This document shows, in pieces, positions 18,040 to 27,034 of a DNA stretch of 64,000 nucleotides. The stretch's first letter is position 1. Each line of letters starts with the position of its first letter. Below the pieces are notes generated by a model. It did no database searches and was not told where the DNA came from. It saw only the letters and a program-made list of their open reading frames with translations. A program made the position numbers and the translations under genes. Source of the DNA: Pseudotabrizicola algicola (GTDB taxonomy: Bacteria > Pseudomonadota > Alphaproteobacteria > Rhodobacterales > Rhodobacteraceae); the NCBI RefSeq assembly GCF_010915705.1, contig NZ_JAAIKE010000002.1:310001-374000 (forward strand), given 5' to 3'.

Positions 18040-19272
18040 TTACTTGTAGATTCGCGCGCGGGCTTTCTCCAGCCGGTCAAGGATCGCATCCAGATTTTCC
18101 GGCTTCACCATGAATTCCTGGAAGCCTTCCATCCCGACCTTTGCCATTTCCGCCGGAGCGTCACGGTCGAAGAACTGGGCCAGAGCATAGGCGCTCGACA
18201 GGGCCTCGAAGCCAGCCGCGAGGAACGGATCATCGGCAGGCACCGACGAGTTCTTGTTGGTCGGCAACTGGCCAACAGCCGTGTTCCACTTGGTCTGGGC
18301 TTCGGCACTGGCGACATAGGCGAGGAATTTCTTGGCATCCTCGATGTTCTTCGCGCCCGAAGGAATGTGGATGGTGTCGGTCGGCGCTTCTTCGGCCCGC
18401 GGAATGCCGGGAGTGATTTCCGGGAACACCATGAAGCCGAGGTTGTCATTGGTCATGCCACCCTCTTTGAAGGTGCCGACGGCAAAGTTGCCCATGACGT
18501 AGTTTGCAGCCTTGCCCTGCACCAAGAGGGCGGCGGCGTCCTGCCAGTCAATCGCGGCATGGTTCTTGGTGGTGTGCGGCAGGATCTTCGCCCATTCCGC
18601 AAACACATCCTTCACCTTCTGGTCGGTCCAGTCGATTTTGCCCGCCGTCAGGTCCATATGCCATTCATAGCCATTGGTGCGCAGGCTGAGGTAATCGAAA
18701 ATCCCCGCGATCGGCCACAGCGCCTTTGACCCGGTGGTTACGCAGTCGATGCCCGCTGCGGTGAACTTCTCGCAGTTCGACACGAACTCGGCCCAGGTGG
18801 TCGGCACTTCGACTCCGGCCGCAGCGTATGCGTCCTTGTTGTAGTAGATGCCCCACTGGTAATAGGTGTAGGGAACGCCCCACTGCTTGCCGTCGATCGT
18901 CATCGACGCACGGGCCGAAGACAGCGCCTCGTTCAGGCCTTCGCTTTCCCACACATCCGAGACGTCCACGAACTGGCCTGCGGCGACAAACGGTGCCATG
19001 CGGTTGCCGGCGTACCAGTTGGCCAGATCGGGCGCATCCGCCGTCAGGAAGTTGCGGATCGCAGTCTTGTAGCCTTCGTGGTCGAAGTTGTTGAGCTGCA
19101 CGTCGATATCCGGGTTCGCAGCTTCGAAGTCGGCGATCAGCGCCTCCATCGCGGCCAGCGGAATCGGGTCATAATCCGCGTTGTATTTGAGCACACGTTG
19201 CTGCGCCGATGCCGCCGTCGTCATCAGCAGCGCCGCCGTCAGCGCCAGAGCGCCCCTTGCAAGATGGACCAT
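18040..19272 (-). CDS. ABC transporter solute-binding protein (sugar)
   Basis: A 410-residue periplasmic binding protein of the family-1 (MalE-like) group. Residues 1-23 are a signal peptide ending ASA before QQRVLKY. The bilobed domain shows typical features such as ANPDIDVQ, WGVPYTYYQWGIYYNKD and the LAYVASAEAQTKWNTA helix. A strong ribosome site (AGGGAGGAAACC) precedes the ATG, consistent with high expression. It delivers galactosides, by context, to the permeases encoded downstream. It is divergent from the IclR regulator gene. Confidence 0.93.
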   Translation of the reverse strand: MVHLARGALALTAALLMTTAASAQQRVLKYNADYDPIPLAAMEALIADFEAANPDIDVQLNNFDHEGYKTAIRNFLTADAPDLANWYAGNRMAPFVAAGQFVDVSDVWESEGLNEALSSARASMTIDGKQWGVPYTYYQWGIYYNKDAYAAAGVEVPTTWAEFVSNCEKFTAAGIDCVTTGSKALWPIAGIFDYLSLRTNGYEWHMDLTAGKIDWTDQKVKDVFAEWAKILPHTTKNHAAIDWQDAAALLVQGKAANYVMGNFAVGTFKEGGMTNDNLGFMVFPEITPGIPRAEEAPTDTIHIPSGAKNIEDAKKFLAYVASAEAQTKWNTAVGQLPTNKNSSVPADDPFLAAGFEALSSAYALAQFFDRDAPAEMAKVGMEGFQEFMVKPENLDAILDRLEKARARIYK

Positions 19273-19306
19273 GGTTTCCTCCCTTTGGTTCCATTATTTG
19301 AAACTT

Positions 19307-19326
19307 AGTCTTGAATATTGAAAACT
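19307..19326. promoter_or_regulatory. Imperfect 20-bp palindrome, candidate IclR operator
   Basis: AGTcTTgAATATTgAAaACT matches its own reverse complement at 16 of 20 positions and is centred on AATATT. It sits between the divergent binding-protein and iclR genes, 34 bases upstream of the binding-protein start. Divergent regulator-target spacers of this kind usually carry the regulator's operator. Confidence 0.55.
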
Positions 19327-19375
19327 ATGTCCGCTATTGTTAAGGCTGTCAACAGGAACGCTGCGGGAGGCGCGG

Positions 19376-20161
19376 ATGGGAAGCGAAGGACATGCCGACG
19401 GCACGGTCGGCAAGGCGCTTGATGTGCTCGATATGGTGGCGGGCCATGCGAGGCCCGTCCGCTTCTCTGACCTGCTGGAAAATTCGCCCTATCCCAAGGC
19501 CACGCTCTACCGGTTTCTGCAGACCCTGACGCATCAGGGGATGCTGTCCTATGACGCAGATCGCGGCACCTATACGCTGGGCGTGCGGCTGGTCAGGCTC
19601 GCCCATGCGGCATGGGCGCAAAGCTCGCTCGCGCCGATTGCCCGCCCGTTTATCAGTGACTTGGCAGCCCTGACGGGGGAAACCGTGCATCTGGCGCAGA
19701 TGGATCAGGGGCAGGTGCTTTACGTCGACAAGCGCAACGCGGCGAAGCCCGTCGAGATGTTCTCGCAAGCCGGCAAAGTCGGCCCCGCCTATTGCACCGG
19801 AGTGGGCAAGGCGATGCTGGCCTTCATGTCCGACGAGGCGGTCGAGGCCGCGATTTCGCGCCAGTCCTTCCACCGCTTTACCGACCACACGCTCGACACG
19901 CCCGACAAGCTGCGCGCCGAACTGGGGGCGATTCGCAGCCGTGGCTATGCCTTCGACCGCGAAGAGCACGAGCCGGGAATCATCTGCTGTGCCGCGCCGA
20001 TCCTGACCCGCAACGGGCGGGTTCTGGGCGCGCTCTCGGTCACATCGACAACGGCCCGCACCACACTTGCGGCGCTGGAAGCAGAATCCACACGAATCAG
20101 GGAATGCGCGGCGCTGATCGCCGCCGAGGCGGAAAGCTGGCGCTTTCCAGAGCAGGAATAA
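19376..20161 (+). CDS. IclR-family transcriptional regulator
   Basis: A 261-residue regulator. Residues 9-70 form the winged helix-turn-helix (VGKALDVLDMV, SDLLENSPYPKATLYRFLQTL); the rest is the IclR effector domain with GETVHLAQMDQGQVLYVDKR, GPAYCTGVGKAMLAF and the FDREEHEPGIICCAAPI segment. The ATG at 19376 has a GGGAGG ribosome site; a TTG 13 codons earlier is less likely. It is divergent from the sugar uptake operon and probably controls it in response to a galactose pathway intermediate. The ATPase gene follows in the same direction. Confidence 0.9.
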   Translation: MGSEGHADGTVGKALDVLDMVAGHARPVRFSDLLENSPYPKATLYRFLQTLTHQGMLSYDADRGTYTLGVRLVRLAHAAWAQSSLAPIARPFISDLAALTGETVHLAQMDQGQVLYVDKRNAAKPVEMFSQAGKVGPAYCTGVGKAMLAFMSDEAVEAAISRQSFHRFTDHTLDTPDKLRAELGAIRSRGYAFDREEHEPGIICCAAPILTRNGRVLGALSVTSTTARTTLAALEAESTRIRECAALIAAEAESWRFPEQE

Positions 20162-20176
20162 CGGGGAGGAACGGGA

Positions 20177-21235
20177 ATGACAGGTGTTACGCTGAACCGC
20201 GTGGTCAAGAGTTATGGTGATGTAAAGGTCATTCATGGCGTCGATCTGGAAGTGAAGGACGGTGAATTCTGCGTCTTTGTCGGCCCGTCGGGCTGCGGCA
20301 AATCCACCCTCCTGCGCATGATCGCGGGGCTGGAGGAAACCAGTGATGGCTCCATCCGCATCGGCAGCCGCGATGTCACCCACGCAGATCCGGCCGAGCG
20401 TGGGGTGGCGATGGTGTTCCAGACCTATGCTCTCTACCCGCATATGACCGTGGCCGAGAACATGGGCTTTGGCCTGAAAATGACAGGCCATCCCAAGGCC
20501 GAGATTGACCGCAAGGTCGCCGAGGCGAGCCGCATCCTGAAACTCGACAACTATCTGACGCGCAAGCCAAAGGCGCTTTCGGGCGGGCAGCGCCAGCGGG
20601 TCGCGATTGGCCGCGCCATCGTGCGCGGCCCCGAGGTGTTCCTGTTTGATGAACCCCTGTCCAACCTGGATGCCGAGTTGCGGGTGGAAATGCGGGTGGA
20701 AATCGCCCGCCTGCACCGAGAAATCGGGGCGACGATGATCTACGTCACCCACGATCAGGTCGAGGCAATGACACTGGCCGACAAGATCGTCGTGCTGCGC
20801 GCGGGACGGGTGGAACAGGTCGGCGCGCCGCTCGACCTGTATCATGACCCCGACAACAAATTCGTCGCCGGTTTCATCGGCAGCCCTGCGATGAACTTTG
20901 TGGCGGCCACCGTCGATGGCAGCGGCAGCGTCAACGCCGCTGGGCTGAACGGCCACACCTCCGTGACCATGCGCCTGCCCGAAAATGGCGCGGCGGTGAC
21001 CCTTGGCCTGCGCCCGCAGCACCTGTCGCTGACCGAAGGCACCAGTCACAAGGTCGAGATGATCGAGGCTTTGGGCGGCGTCAGCTATCTGCACGTCAGC
21101 GCGGCCACCGGCGAAAAGCTCATCATCGAATCGCGGGACACGCCGAACGTGCGTCTGGGCGACCGCGTGGGCGTCAGTTTTAATCCTGCCCATGTGATGG
21201 CCTTCGACACCAAGACCGAAAAGCGCCTGCGCTGA
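20177..21235 (+). CDS. Sugar ABC transporter ATP-binding protein (MalK/UgpC type)
   Basis: A 352-residue ATPase with Walker [11 protein letters not shown]-loop [12 protein letters not shown], signature [15 protein letters not shown], Walker [13 protein letters not shown] and switch His in [12 protein letters not shown], followed by the C-terminal OB/TOBE regulatory domain from about residue 240. It energises the importer whose other subunits are on the opposite strand. A GGGGAGGAA ribosome site precedes the ATG. It shares a transcript with iclR. Confidence 0.94.
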   Translation: MTGVTLNRVVKSYGDVKVIHGVDLEVKDGEFCVFVGPSGCGKSTLLRMIAGLEETSDGSIRIGSRDVTHADPAERGVAMVFQTYALYPHMTVAENMGFGLKMTGHPKAEIDRKVAEASRILKLDNYLTRKPKALSGGQRQRVAIGRAIVRGPEVFLFDEPLSNLDAELRVEMRVEIARLHREIGATMIYVTHDQVEAMTLADKIVVLRAGRVEQVGAPLDLYHDPDNKFVAGFIGSPAMNFVAATVDGSGSVNAAGLNGHTSVTMRLPENGAAVTLGLRPQHLSLTEGTSHKVEMIEALGGVSYLHVSAATGEKLIIESRDTPNVRLGDRVGVSFNPAHVMAFDTKTEKRLR

Positions 21236-21242
21236 TCGAAAC

Positions 21243-21265
21243 GGGCGGCGCCGTCGGGGCCGCCC
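21243..21265. terminator. Hairpin between convergent genes
   Basis: GGGCGGC and GCCGCCC pair over seven bases around a nine-base loop in the 37-base gap between the ATPase gene and the oppositely oriented DUF4175 gene. No T run follows on the plus strand. A bidirectional terminator is likely from position. Confidence 0.45.
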
Positions 21266-21272
21266 CCTTGCG

Positions 21273-23750
21273 CTAGAACATGTCCAGCAGGCGGCGCAGA
21301 TACTCCCGCTCCGCCTCCGGGCGCTCTTGGTCGCCCGTGCGACGGCGGATTTCATCCAGCAAGTCCTGCGCGCGGCGATACACGTCCTCACCCTGCAGCA
21401 TGTTGCGATCCGACCCGATCCGTGCCGAATCGCCCGGCTCGCGGCCCAGCGGGTCACGCTGGCTGTTGGGGTCGGCGCGGCCAAAGGCTTCGCCTTGGGC
21501 GGTTCCGTTCTGCTGCTCGCGTTGCTCTTGCGCCAGAGCCTCGCCGAAATCGCGCATGCCCTCGCGCAGGGCTTCCATCGCTTCGGCCTGCCGGTCGAGC
21601 GCGCCCGGCAGATCGCCGTTGCGCAGCGCCTCTTCCGCCTCGCGCATGGCGCGGCCCGCACGGTCCATCTGCTGGCGTCCGGCCTCGCCCCGCTCGCTGC
21701 CCTCTCCGGGCAGGGGACCACGGCCCAACTGGTTCAAACGGTCGCGCAACTCCTGCTGACGCTGGGCGAGGCCTTCGCCGCCCTGCCCCTCTTGCCCCGG
21801 CTCCTGGCCCCGCTGGCCATCCTGCAAATCGCGGAAGGCATCGTCAGACAGGCCTTGCTGGTCGCGCAGCGTCTCACCAAGCTCGCGCATGGCCTGATTG
21901 CCCTGCCCTTGGCCCTGACCCTGCCCCTGTCCTTGCCCTTGGGCGACCTGCATGTTTTCCATAAGCTGGCGCAGCATTTCCATCAGCTCTTGCGCCTCGG
22001 CCATGCGGCCCTCTTCCATCAGCCGCTGCAATTCGTCGAGCATTTCCTGCAGCTGGTCGCCCGACATGGTCATGCCTTCCATGTTCTGCGACAGTTCACT
22101 CTCGGGGTTGCGCTCGGCCTCTTCGGCAAGCTGTTGCATATAGTCGGCAAGCGCCTGCCGCATTTCCTGCATCAGCTGGTCAATCTCTTCCGGGCTGGCG
22201 CCGTTGCGGATCGCCTCATCCAGCCGGTCCTGCGCGCGGCGCAGACGTTCCATCGCGCTGGCCAGATCGCCCTCTTCCACCAAAAGCGCAATCTGCCACA
22301 ACTCTTCGGCAATCTCGTCCCGCTGTTCGGGGGTCAGGCTGACTTTCTGCACATCCAGCTGCCGCATCACGGTGCGCAGGCGCAGATAGGCGCGCTGGTT
22401 GCGGATGAATTCTTCGGGCTTGTGCGTCACCGCCTTGAGCACCTGCGCCGAGCGTTCCGCATTCTCGCGCGACCACAGCAGATCACGCCGCATCTCGATC
22501 AGCGCGGCGGCCAGCGGGTCAAAGAACCGCTTGCCCGGCAGGATTACGGGCAGTGGCGCCGCCTCGCCCGTTTGTCCTGCGGCATCGGTGGCGGAGAAGG
22601 TCATCACCACCGGCAGATTGGCGAACGGATGCTGCGACAGATCGTCAATCAGCGTCTCCGAAAACGCCGCCCGATTGCCCGTGACCGGCATCGGCAGGTC
22701 AAGCACCACAGGCTCCCGCGGCTCCGGTGCGGTGGCCAGACCAAAGCGGCGGTCTATGCCGGACAGGTCCAGCGCGATGCTGACCTGCCCCTGCACCACA
22801 CCATAATCGTCATTGGTCGCAAAGCCTTGGCGGAAGCGGCCATCCGCCTCGCGCCCGATCTCGCCCTCGGGCGTGATCGTCGGCGCGCGGTCGGGTGTTG
22901 CGGTAAAGGCCCAGGACCGCCCCCCTGGTCCCTCGATCGTGACGTTGCCGGATGTGTTCAGCACGAAATCACGCGCCACGCTTTGCACATCGCCCGCCGC
23001 CACCTCGGCCGCCCCCGATACGGTTTCGGTCAGCGTCAGCGCGCCGACCTCGCCATAGAGCCGGAATTGCATCCGCGTGCCGACCGGCACCTCCAGCGAC
23101 TCGGCCATGACATCATTCAGATACAGCGTCGGCTTGCCGGTATAGGCAGGGGGCTGCGCCCAACCTTCCCATGTCGGACCCGCCGCAAGCGATCCGCCCG
23201 CCCCCGGGGCCAGAGCCGCCACCGATGTGACCCGCCACAAAGACCCGAACATCAGGGCCATCACGAATGCCGTCAGCGCCACATAGCGCAGCGCAAACGG
23301 ATCACGTGAAGAAAGCCGCAGGTCAGGCTCCACCGCCCGCGCCTGTGCCGCCCGTGCCGCCATACGCGCCTGATGCGCGCGCCACACCGCCAGCGATGCC
23401 GGGTCGTCGCCACCAATCGCCTGCACATCGGTCAGCGCGGCAATCGGATGACCCGGCAAACGCGAATCAAGCCGCACCAAAGCCTCTGTCCGGCTCGGGC
23501 GGCGAAACTGCCACAGGCCATAGCCGACTGCCGCAAGCGCCGCGCCCGCCGCTACAGCAGCCCCGGCCCAGACGTATTCGATGGCGACATGGTCTTGCAC
23601 CCCGAAGGCAAGCAACGCAAGAACCGCCAGCACAAGGGTCCAGAGCGGCCAGAACGCCCGCACCCCCCGCTCGGCCCAGAGCCCGAGATGGGTCAGCCGC
23701 AGCGGCCACGCGATGCGTTTCATCAGGTCATTTGGGTCGGAAACCGCCAT
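21273..23750 (-). CDS. DUF4175 (TIGR02302-type) large membrane protein
   Basis: An 825-residue protein conserved in Alphaproteobacteria, function unknown. The N-terminus has two close hydrophobic segments (within about residues 25-75) and a third near 160-180, then a beta-rich region and, from about 460, a long acidic Gln/Glu-rich coiled region with a (Gln-Gly)n run. The ATG at 23750 has a GGAAAGG ribosome site at the right distance; an in-frame ATG at 23789 lies inside lysA without one. It follows lysA with 29 bases between. The charged C-terminal half suggests a cell-envelope protein, which is a guess. Confidence 0.85.
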   Translation of the reverse strand: MAVSDPNDLMKRIAWPLRLTHLGLWAERGVRAFWPLWTLVLAVLALLAFGVQDHVAIEYVWAGAAVAAGAALAAVGYGLWQFRRPSRTEALVRLDSRLPGHPIAALTDVQAIGGDDPASLAVWRAHQARMAARAAQARAVEPDLRLSSRDPFALRYVALTAFVMALMFGSLWRVTSVAALAPGAGGSLAAGPTWEGWAQPPAYTGKPTLYLNDVMAESLEVPVGTRMQFRLYGEVGALTLTETVSGAAEVAAGDVQSVARDFVLNTSGNVTIEGPGGRSWAFTATPDRAPTITPEGEIGREADGRFRQGFATNDDYGVVQGQVSIALDLSGIDRRFGLATAPEPREPVVLDLPMPVTGNRAAFSETLIDDLSQHPFANLPVVMTFSATDAAGQTGEAAPLPVILPGKRFFDPLAAALIEMRRDLLWSRENAERSAQVLKAVTHKPEEFIRNQRAYLRLRTVMRQLDVQKVSLTPEQRDEIAEELWQIALLVEEGDLASAMERLRRAQDRLDEAIRNGASPEEIDQLMQEMRQALADYMQQLAEEAERNPESELSQNMEGMTMSGDQLQEMLDELQRLMEEGRMAEAQELMEMLRQLMENMQVAQGQGQGQGQGQGQGNQAMRELGETLRDQQGLSDDAFRDLQDGQRGQEPGQEGQGGEGLAQRQQELRDRLNQLGRGPLPGEGSERGEAGRQQMDRAGRAMREAEEALRNGDLPGALDRQAEAMEALREGMRDFGEALAQEQREQQNGTAQGEAFGRADPNSQRDPLGREPGDSARIGSDRNMLQGEDVYRRAQDLLDEIRRRTGDQERPEAEREYLRRLLDMF
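21900..21945 (-). repeat. Hexanucleotide repeat encoding (Gln-Gly)n
   Basis: About seven imperfect copies of a CCCTGN/CCTTGN hexamer run in frame through the DUF4175 gene and encode alternating Gln and Gly. Synonymous differences between copies show it has been under selection or is not freshly expanded. Such tracts can change length by slippage without breaking the frame. Confidence 0.7.
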
Positions 23751-23779
23751 GCCAGCCTTTCCACGGGCCGGACGGGGTG

Positions 23780-25045
23780 TCACAGCCATGCGGGAATGGT
23801 ATCGCGCGAAAGGATTTCGTCAAAGGTCGGACGCGCCCTTATGACAGCGAAGTGATCCCCCTTGACCAGAACTTCGGGGATCAGGGGCCGGGTGTTGTAT
23901 TCCGACGCCATCACCGCCCCGTAAGCCCCCGCACTGCGAAAGGCGATCAGATCGCCCTCGGCCAGTGCAGAGAGCGGGCGCTGCTTGGCAAAGGTATCGC
24001 CGGTCTCGCACACGGGGCCGACCACGTCATAGGGCTGCGCCTCCTGCCCCGGCGCGGGTTCCACCACCGGCACGATGTCATGATGCGCGCCATACATCGA
24101 CGGGCGCACCAGATCATTCATCGCGGCATCCACGATCAGGAAATCGCGGCCCTCGCCCTCTTTCACATAGATCACGGAAGACACCAGAATCCCCGCATTG
24201 CCCGAAATCAGGCGGCCGGGTTCAATCTCGATCTCGCAGCCCAGATCGCCCACGGTGCGCTTGATCAGGGCACCGTAATCGGTGGGCAGCGGCGGGGCCT
24301 CATTCGACCGCGCATAGGGAATCCCGAGTCCGCCGCCCAGATCAAGCCGCTCGATGCTGTGGCCCTCGCTGCGCAGGCGCCGCGTCAGGTCCGCCACCTT
24401 CAGATAGGCCTGCTCAAAGGGTTCCAGCTCGGTCAACTGGCTGCCGATATGCACGTCGATGCCCACCACGCGCAGCCCCTTGAGCGCCGCAGCCTCGGCA
24501 TAAACCTCGGACGCGCGCGAAATCGGTATCCCGAACTTGTTCTCGCTCTTGCCGGTCGCAATCTTTTCATGCGTGCGGGCATCCACATCGGGGTTCACCC
24601 GAATGGTGATCGGTGCCACGACCCCCAAGGAAAGCGCCACCTCGGACAGTGCGCGCATCTCGGGTTCGGATTCCACGTTGAACTGGCGAATCCCCCCCGT
24701 GAGAGCCAGCCGCATCTCCTCACGCGTCTTGCCCACGCCGGAAAACACGATGCGCTCTCCCGGCACCCCTGCGGCACGCGCACGGCGATATTCGCCCGCC
24801 GATACCACATCCATCCCCGCGCCCAGATCGCCCAGCAGCTTCAGCACGGCCACATTCGACAGCGACTTGATCGCAAAGCACACCAGATGCGGCAGCGGCG
24901 AAAGCGCCTCGGTGAACAGATGGTAATGCCGGGTCAGCGTGGCCGCGGAATAGCAGTAAAATGGCGTGCCAACCGTGGCCGCGATATCGGCAATCGCCAC
25001 ATCCTCGGCATGAAGCAGCCCGTTACGATACAAGAAATGGTCCAT
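23780..25045 (-). CDS. lysA: Diaminopimelate decarboxylase
   Basis: A 421-residue PLP enzyme making lysine from meso-diaminopimelate. The alanine-racemase-type barrel carries the PLP lysine in VCFAIKSLSN, the glycine-rich phosphate site LDLGGGLGIPY, EPGRLISGNAG, and the C-terminal domain has the active-site Cys in GPVCETGDTF. The ATG at 25045 (MDHFLYRNGLL) gives the normal length; a frame beginning 12 codons earlier is less likely. It follows argH, an LptM-like lipoprotein and a DUF2834 gene on the same strand. Confidence 0.96.
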   Translation of the reverse strand: MDHFLYRNGLLHAEDVAIADIAATVGTPFYCYSAATLTRHYHLFTEALSPLPHLVCFAIKSLSNVAVLKLLGDLGAGMDVVSAGEYRRARAAGVPGERIVFSGVGKTREEMRLALTGGIRQFNVESEPEMRALSEVALSLGVVAPITIRVNPDVDARTHEKIATGKSENKFGIPISRASEVYAEAAALKGLRVVGIDVHIGSQLTELEPFEQAYLKVADLTRRLRSEGHSIERLDLGGGLGIPYARSNEAPPLPTDYGALIKRTVGDLGCEIEIEPGRLISGNAGILVSSVIYVKEGEGRDFLIVDAAMNDLVRPSMYGAHHDIVPVVEPAPGQEAQPYDVVGPVCETGDTFAKQRPLSALAEGDLIAFRSAGAYGAVMASEYNTRPLIPEVLVKGDHFAVIRARPTFDEILSRDTIPAWL

Positions 25046-25114
25046 ATGCCCCGCAATCCCGGCTAAACTTCGCGCCTGCATCTACCCGTTGCGGCGCGCG
25101 AATTCAAACGGAAC

Positions 25115-25423
25115 CTAGCGCGAGCGCAGGAACAGATAGAGCGGCAGCCCGCAACTGACCCCGATGCAGAAGGTGGCCGGAACCGCCACCAGATTGACCC
25201 ACGCCTTGCGCTGCACCGTCTCGGCCACCACCCAGACTGTCAGGGCAATCGCCGCGATCGTCAGATCCCATGTCAGGCCGGTGGTCGAGGCATTGACATA
25301 CCAGGCATCAATCAGCCCCGAAAGCCCGGTGCCGGTTTCGCGCATATAGGTCACGAACCAGTACATCGGATGCACCGCACCCCAGATCGCCAATGCCAGA
25401 TAAACCATCCGTAGCGCTGTCAT
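25115..25423 (-). CDS. DUF2834 small membrane protein
   Basis: A 102-residue protein with three to four hydrophobic segments and the WDLTIAAIALTVWVVAE signature of DUF2834. The family has no known function. The ATG at 25423 follows an AGGGGCAGG ribosome site; a GTG one codon before it is an alternative. It is inserted between the argH-lipoprotein pair and lysA, 69 bases from lysA. Confidence 0.8.
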   Translation of the reverse strand: MTALRMVYLALAIWGAVHPMYWFVTYMRETGTGLSGLIDAWYVNASTTGLTWDLTIAAIALTVWVVAETVQRKAWVNLVAVPATFCIGVSCGLPLYLFLRSR

Positions 25424-25486
25424 CACCTGCCCCTGCTGTTGCCGTGCCGCACAGCTAGCACGCCCGCGCCGGCAGACCAGCGCAGA

Positions 25487-25612
25487 TCAGCGCAGCACGA
25501 CGCCCATGCGGGCCTCTCCAGTCACGCCCGAAACCGGACGCTCGGGCGCGCCATCGATGCCACAGGCGGCAAGCAGGGCGAGGGCGGTGCAGGCAAGCAT
25601 CAAGCGGGTCAT
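25487..25612 (-). CDS. 41-residue lipoprotein, LptM-like
   Basis: A micro-protein with a lipoprotein signal peptide (Met-Thr-Arg start, hydrophobic core, lipobox LLAAC with the acylated Cys17). The mature part begins [11 protein letters not shown], close to the CGxKGPLxxP pattern of LptM (YifL), a small lipoprotein that assists maturation of the LptD LPS translocon. Its ATG overlaps the argH stop (ATGA). In many proteobacteria such a lipoprotein lies just upstream of lysA, and here lysA is two genes downstream. The identity is inferred from motif and synteny. Confidence 0.65.
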   Translation of the reverse strand: MTRLMLACTALALLAACGIDGAPERPVSGVTGEARMGVVLR

Positions 25613-27012
25613 GCCAGTTTCTCCTTCCAGCGGGCGATTTGCGCACGCACCTGATCGGGCGCGGTGCCGCCATAGGATTGCCGCGAGCGGACGGAATTTT
25701 CCACCCCCAGCACGTCGAAAACATCGGCGCGAATGCCCGCGTGAACGCCCTGCATCTGCTCCAGCGTCAAATCGGGCAGATCGCAGCCCGCGCTTTCGGC
25801 CAGGGCCACAAGGGTGCCGGTCACATGATGCGCCTCGCGGAAGGGCAGACCCAGTTCGCGCACAAGCCAGTCGGCCAGATCGGTGGCGGTGGAAAACCCG
25901 CTGGCGGCGGCCTGTGCCAGCACATCGCGGTTGGCGGTCATATCGCCCACCATCCCCGTCATCGCGGCAAGGCCCAGCATCAGCGTGTCGGCGGCGTCGA
26001 ACACCTGTTCCTTGTCTTCCTGCATGTCCTTGGAATAGGTCAGCGGCAAGCCCTTCATCACCGTGAACAAGGCCACCGTCGCCCCCAGAATCCGCCCGAT
26101 CTTGGCGCGCAACAGCTCCGCCGCATCGGGATTCTTCTTCTGCGGCATGATGCTGCTGCCGGTGGTCCACTTGTCCGACAACCGCACAAAGCGGAACTGC
26201 GCGCTCGACCAGATCACAAGCTCCTCGGCAAAACGGCTCAGGTGCATGGCGCAGATGCTGCTGGCGGCCAGAAACTCCAGCGCGAAATCGCGGTCGCTCA
26301 CGGAATCGAGGCTGTTGGCGGTGGGTCGGTCAAACCCCAGCGCCGCCGCAGTCATCTGCCGGTCAATCGGGAACCCCGTCCCCGCCAGCGCCGCCGCCCC
26401 CAGCGGGCATTCGTTCATCCGCCGCCGCGCGTCTTCAAAGCGTGAACGGTCGCGGGCGAACATCTCGACATAGGACATCATGTGATGCCCCCATGTCACC
26501 GGCTGCGCGGTCTGCAGATGGGTAAAGCCCGGCATCACCCAATCGACCCCCGCCTCTGCCTGCGCGACAAAGGCACGCATCAGAGCCGTCAGTCCGGCAA
26601 TCGCTGCGTCGCACTGGTCGCGCACCCACAGCCGGAAATCGACCGCCACCTGGTCGTTGCGGCTGCGCGCCGTGTGCAAACGCCCTGCTGGCGCACCGAT
26701 GATCTCTTTCAGACGGTTCTCCACATTCATGTGGATGTCTTCCAGATCGGTGCGGAACTGGAATTGCCCCGTTTCAATCTCTGACAACACGGTGAGCAGG
26801 CCTTCCCCGATGGCCTTTGCATCGCTAGGTGTCACAATACCTGTCGCGGCGAGCATCGCCGCATGGGCGCGCGACCCGGCAATATCCTGCGCGTAAAGCC
26901 GTTTGTCGAACCCGATCGAGGCATTGATCGCCGTCATGATCGCGTCCGGCCCTTCGGCGAAACGCCCGCCCCACATCTGGTTGGCGGATTTGGATTCGGC
27001 GGGTGCGCTCAT
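25609..27012 (-). CDS. argH: Argininosuccinate lyase
   Basis: A 467-residue fumarase/aspartase-superfamily enzyme, splitting argininosuccinate into arginine and fumarate. The signature [12 protein letters not shown], the [13 protein letters not shown] segment and [18 protein letters not shown] are present and the length is typical. The start [18 protein letters not shown] fits family alignments, but the ribosome site is weak. Only 22 bases separate its start codon from that of a divergent tlpA-like gene, so its promoter must lie within that gene's sequence. Confidence 0.96.
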   Translation of the reverse strand: MSAPAESKSANQMWGGRFAEGPDAIMTAINASIGFDKRLYAQDIAGSRAHAAMLAATGIVTPSDAKAIGEGLLTVLSEIETGQFQFRTDLEDIHMNVENRLKEIIGAPAGRLHTARSRNDQVAVDFRLWVRDQCDAAIAGLTALMRAFVAQAEAGVDWVMPGFTHLQTAQPVTWGHHMMSYVEMFARDRSRFEDARRRMNECPLGAAALAGTGFPIDRQMTAAALGFDRPTANSLDSVSDRDFALEFLAASSICAMHLSRFAEELVIWSSAQFRFVRLSDKWTTGSSIMPQKKNPDAAELLRAKIGRILGATVALFTVMKGLPLTYSKDMQEDKEQVFDAADTLMLGLAAMTGMVGDMTANRDVLAQAAASGFSTATDLADWLVRELGLPFREAHHVTGTLVALAESAGCDLPDLTLEQMQGVHAGIRADVFDVLGVENSVRSRQSYGGTAPDQVRAQIARWKEKLA

Positions 27013-27034
27013 GGATGCATCTTTCGGAGGGGTT

